Positions 14,925 through 16,663 of a stretch of DNA of 16,663 bases are shown here, piece after piece (position 1 is the first letter of the stretch; every line of letters begins with the position of its first letter). Under the pieces are notes generated by a model that was not told where the DNA came from, did not search any database, and saw only the letters and a list, made by a program, of their open reading frames with translations. Both the position numbers and the translations under genes were made by a program. The stretch is from the NCBI GenBank assembly GCA_035359995.1, contig DAORZT010000056.1, positions 1 to 16,663 of the forward strand. The letters run 5' to 3'. Source of the DNA: JAKPCT01 sp029553165 (GTDB lineage: Bacteria; Bacillota; UBA4882; UBA8346).

Positions 14925-14938
14925 CAAACATATGTTCT
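14925..14938. promoter_or_regulatory. LexA (SOS) box 1, over the transcription start
   Basis: CAAACATATGTTCT matches the Gram-positive LexA/DinR consensus CGAACNNNNGTTCG at 8 of the 10 fixed bases. It lies immediately downstream of the -10 box of the radical-SAM operon. Confidence 0.75.
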
Positions 14939-14943
14939 TTACA

Positions 14944-14972
14944 ATTATACCAGGAACATATGTTCGTTGCAA
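14944..14972 (-). promoter_or_regulatory. Promoter of the radical-SAM/DUF4130 operon
   Basis: A perfect -10 TATAAT (14949-14944, minus strand) lies 17 bases from -35 TTGCAA (14972-14967). LexA box 2 fills the spacer and box 1 follows the -10, the arrangement expected for SOS repression. Confidence 0.75.
14953..14966. promoter_or_regulatory. LexA (SOS) box 2, in the -35/-10 spacer
   Basis: GGAACATATGTTCG matches the consensus CGAACNNNNGTTCG except for the first base. It shares the ATAT core with box 1, and the two centres are 28 bases apart. Confidence 0.85.
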
Positions 14973-15025
14973 TCGGTTAAACAGATAAAACTATTATCCA
15001 GTACAAACATGATTAATTTTTAAAA

Positions 15026-15181
15026 ATGGCTACAACTGCTAATGTGTTGGAATTTATTAATGATGCGGTTGAAAGGTGGGGCAAAAAGCCACTTTGTTTT
15101 AAAACCGACCGAGGTCCCCAATTTAAAAAGACCTTCACCAATACTTTAAAAGAACTGGGTATATCTCATGACTATACTACT
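15026..15181 (+). pseudogene. Transposase fragment, DDE integrase (rve) core
   Basis: About 52 codons encode NVLEFINDAVERWGKKPL and FKTDRGPQFKKTFTNTLKEL, the segment around the second catalytic Asp (TDRGPQF) of rve-type DDE transposases in the IS3/IS481 group. An in-frame stop precedes it, and both the N-terminal part and the final catalytic Glu region are missing. At about 15182 the sequence changes to the end of a minus-strand gene fragment, so this is an IS relic. It cannot act as a transposase. Confidence 0.75.
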
Positions 15182-15370
15182 ATTGTTGCATCTCTAAATT
15201 CTACGCCTTTTATTTTCTCTTTTTCAAAAATATCTTTTAATCGGTCAGAGACTAAAACATGGGACTTGAATTCAGCATTTCTTGCGATATCATGTTCAGA
15301 TAACGAATCTGTTTTATATGCTATCTTCTTTATAGCAGTTATAGCTCCCATATACTTCGAAAACTCACAT
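15172..15370 (-). pseudogene. C-terminal fragment of an immunity-type protein
   Basis: About 65 codons have no genuine start; the apparent TTG start (15384) is inside the adjacent direct repeat. The encoded tail FKSHVLVSDRLKDIFEKEKI followed by GVEFRD matches the way DUF1629/Imm11-like immunity proteins end (a helix SxRLKxxxEKxxIxGVEF). I assign this from pattern memory only. It is cut off at its 5' side by the repeat, and its 3' end abuts the transposase relic. It is a remnant of an Rhs-type immunity gene. Confidence 0.4.
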
Positions 15371-15459
15371 TTTTGAGTATTCAAAAGTAGGTTTTTGTTC
15401 TACTAATCGTACCAATTTTTATGGGGGGTAAAGTTGCCACTTTTGAAACATGCCGACAA
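15371..15459. repeat. Direct repeat copy A, about 88 bp
   Basis: This 89-bp segment matches 15651-15737 with three substitutions and a two-base indel (a longer G run). It carries a terminal palindrome TTTTGAGTATTCAAAA and inverted 9-mers TTCAAAAGT and ACTTTTGAA about 48 bases apart. Together these features suggest a MITE or a solitary insertion-sequence end. It truncates the immunity fragment on its left. Confidence 0.85.
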
Positions 15460-15478
15460 CCTGTAATTTAAATACTCA

Positions 15479-15650
15479 CTAATTTCTTTTATCCAATTTA
15501 GCAATCTCTTTCATTGCCCTATGTCTTAACTTTTGAGATGCCCATTTTGCTTTAGTTATCTTTATAAGTGAATCTCTCAGGAGTTCTTTTTTCTCAATAT
15601 TATATAGTATCTTAACTAAATAATGCCTTTCAAATGGTTCTAAACTGTTA
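15479..15650 (-). pseudogene. Fragment of an unrecognised small helical protein
   Basis: The frame encodes LEPFERHYLVKILYNIEKKE and KAKWASQKLRHRAMKEIAKL, charged and helical, with no recognised family. The only apparent start (TTG 15664) is in repeat copy B. A one-base shift near 15485 would let the frame continue as KEISEYLNYR, so the 3' end may also be frameshifted. It lies between the two direct repeats and is probably another broken immunity or toxin-associated gene. Confidence 0.35.
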
Positions 15651-15737
15651 TTTTGAGTATTCAAAAGTAGGTTTTTGTTCTGCTAACCGTACCAATTTTT
15701 ATGGGGTAAAGTTGCCACTTTTGAAACATGCCCACAA
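15651..15737. repeat. Direct repeat copy B, about 88 bp
   Basis: This is the second copy of the 15371-15459 repeat in the same orientation. On the minus strand each copy directly precedes a gene fragment, and each supplies the same spurious start (TTG AAT ACT CAA). The stretch 15738-15782 holds nothing recognisable. Confidence 0.85.
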
Positions 15738-15782
15738 GCAAGACTTCGTTATAGCTTATAGGTTTAAATATTGATTTTATGG

Positions 15783-16319
15783 TTAGTCAATTCGTTTAAT
15801 AGTTCCTGCTTCAGTATCCCATTCACTAAAAGTTATAACTTCTTCTTTTTCCATAATTTCGCTACCAACATCTGAAAATGCATCTAGCCATGTAGAACCA
15901 TCCTCATATGTAATAACACCTATAAAATTATCAGAAATAATAGGATAAATGCCTTTTTTATCCCTATTAAAAACTTCCAATGCATCATCTGAAGGCTTCA
16001 TACTTACCATATCACTGTACTTATGATTAATATTGATATTATTTGTTAATAAAAATGGTGTTTCAGGAATTTTATTATTGTTTAATGTCCATAATCTTCC
16101 TCTACGTGATATATGAATTAGTCCCAGTTCACCATTAATCTTGATCAATTCTTTACAAGATATTAATAAAATATCACCAGAATACTTTCTTAAATCTTGT
16201 CCACCAAAACCAAATTCATCATCAAAGGCTCTGCCATCCAATATATATACATCATCATGAGGTTTAACATCAGTTACCCAAATATATACATTATTATTAA
16301 TATCCATATTCAATACCAT
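15783..16319 (-). CDS. Unrecognised protein, possible immunity gene, likely 5' frameshift
   Basis: The frame encodes an acidic beta-rich protein: VYIWVTDVKPHDDVYILDGR, FGFGGQDLRKYSGDILLISC, then GLIHISRRGRLWTL and a C-terminal GVITYEDGSTWLDAF. There is no signal peptide or membrane segment and no family I can name. Low GC and a location in toxin/immunity debris suggest a cytosolic immunity protein. The frame is open to 16370, but that ATG follows a stop directly and has no ribosome site. An overlapping ORF in another frame (16297-16401) has a good ribosome site and looks like the true N-terminus. The start given here (ATG 16319) is a fallback if the two are separate genes. Confidence 0.5.
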   Translation of the reverse strand: MVLNMDINNNVYIWVTDVKPHDDVYILDGRAFDDEFGFGGQDLRKYSGDILLISCKELIKINGELGLIHISRRGRLWTLNNNKIPETPFLLTNNININHKYSDMVSMKPSDDALEVFNRDKKGIYPIISDNFIGVITYEDGSTWLDAFSDVGSEIMEKEEVITFSEWDTEAGTIKRID

Positions 16320-16401
16320 ACATCCCCAGTTGTTCGATTTGATTTTTAAGTAATGTCTGTGTTGCTTCATCTAATTTTAATAATTTAGCTTTGTTTGACA
16401 T
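16297..16401 (-). CDS. 34-codon ORF, probable N-terminus of the next gene
   Basis: ATG at 16399-16401 follows AGAGAGGTGTCGAA, a good ribosome site. The ORF encodes MSNKAKLLKLDEATQTLLKN followed by IEQLGMYGIEYGY, then a run of TAA codons (16299 leftwards). It overlaps the first codons of the downstream frame. The amphipathic helix looks like a real protein start, so a frameshift or sequencing indel near 16300 probably splits one gene. It is in the same frame as the small ORF upstream, separated by a TAG (16444-16446). Confidence 0.45.
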   Translation of the reverse strand: MSNKAKLLKLDEATQTLLKNQIEQLGMYGIEYGY

Positions 16402-16443
16402 TTCGACACCTCTCTGATTTATTAAATCAGCCATTCTTGGTGT

Positions 16444-16602
16444 CTAGCAAATTGGAGTAAGGTCATTTTCACTTTTGTCCAAAGAAATTAGGGGGCTAAA
16501 AAGATGAATATTATATTTATTACAGAATCTTTGAAAACATACTATTGCTATACATTGTCTTTCGTTTATTGATAATTCTGATATATCTTTAATAATGTCC
16601 AA
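16444..16602 (-). CDS. Small unrecognised protein, possible immunity-protein start
   Basis: The 52-residue frame starts at TTG 16602, eight bases after GAGGGAGG in the right terminal repeat. It encodes MDIIKDISELSINERQCIAI, VCFQRFCNKYNIHLF and an acidic tail ending LTPIC. The helix with RQCIAIVCFQRFCNKYNI resembles the opening helix of several small cytosolic immunity proteins beside Rhs toxins, but the protein is short and I cannot name a family. It may be truncated by the TAG at 16444-16446. Confidence 0.45.
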   Translation of the reverse strand: MDIIKDISELSINERQCIAIVCFQRFCNKYNIHLFSPLISLDKSENDLTPIC

Positions 16603-16610
16603 GTTATCAT

Positions 16611-16663
16611 CCTCCCTCTATGATCTTCATTTTTCTCTTAAAATCTCACTTATTCACAATATT
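16611..16663. repeat. Right copy of 53-bp terminal inverted repeat
   Basis: Exact reverse complement of bases 1-53. On the minus strand this copy supplies the ribosome site GAGGGAGG for the small ORF starting at 16602, so here it is a natural gene leader. Confidence 0.9.

Noticed and set aside
15371..15737. CRISPR array
   Set aside because: There are only two long repeats with a 191-base gap holding coding remnants; this is not a repeat-spacer pattern.

Overview
The window looks like part of the chromosome of a diderm (two-membrane) Firmicute, perhaps Negativicutes, Halanaerobiia or Limnochordia. The regulators and small genes are Firmicute-like: BlaI/BlaR1, Gram-positive-type LexA boxes, DUF3298, and strong GGAGG ribosome sites. 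However, one gene encodes a signal-peptide-bearing beta-barrel ending in phenylalanine, which implies an outer membrane. The exact taxon cannot be fixed from the sequence alone.

Layout. (1) 1-921, minus strand: a graveyard of Rhs polymorphic-toxin ends. It holds one toxin tip, then a fragment of the conserved Rhs core joined to a second, frameshifted tip. (2) 1122-4576, minus strand: a four-gene group. In transcription order it encodes a YdcF/SanA-like DUF218 protein (broken by an in-frame TAA), a membrane-anchored alpha/beta hydrolase, a 37-kDa nucleoid-associated protein (NdpA family) and a DUF3298 protein. (3) 4789-11256, plus strand: a tight eight-gene operon. It encodes an outer-membrane porin-like barrel, an exported FMN_bind-like protein, an OB-fold-like lipoprotein, two FtsX/MacB-type permeases, two ABC ATPases and a membrane-anchored protein of unknown function. 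(4) 11329-12666, minus strand, convergent: a BlaI-type repressor and a short BlaR1-like M56 protease, separated from the operon by a bidirectional hairpin terminator. (5) 12846-14902, minus strand: the DUF4130 (TIGR03915) and radical-SAM (TIGR03916) DNA-repair pair, behind a promoter carrying two LexA boxes. (6) 15026-16602: mobile and immunity-gene debris, with a transposase fragment, two 88-bp direct repeats, and several truncated or frameshifted small genes of the kind found beside Rhs toxins.

How the parts connect. The blaI promoter and the porin-operon promoter carry almost the same 24-bp dyad operator immediately downstream of the -10 box. The simplest reading is that BlaI represses both itself and the export operon, and that the BlaR1-like protease relieves repression in response to an envelope signal. 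The two ATPases carry complementary losses of catalytic motifs. In a heterodimer these would all fall in one composite ATP site and leave the other canonical. Together, regions 3 and 4 look like a regulated envelope-spanning ABC transport system of unknown substrate, and this is the most interesting part of the window.

The first and last 53 bases of the window are perfect reverse complements of each other. The window is therefore probably a contig bounded by a repeat copied in the toxin/immunity debris.
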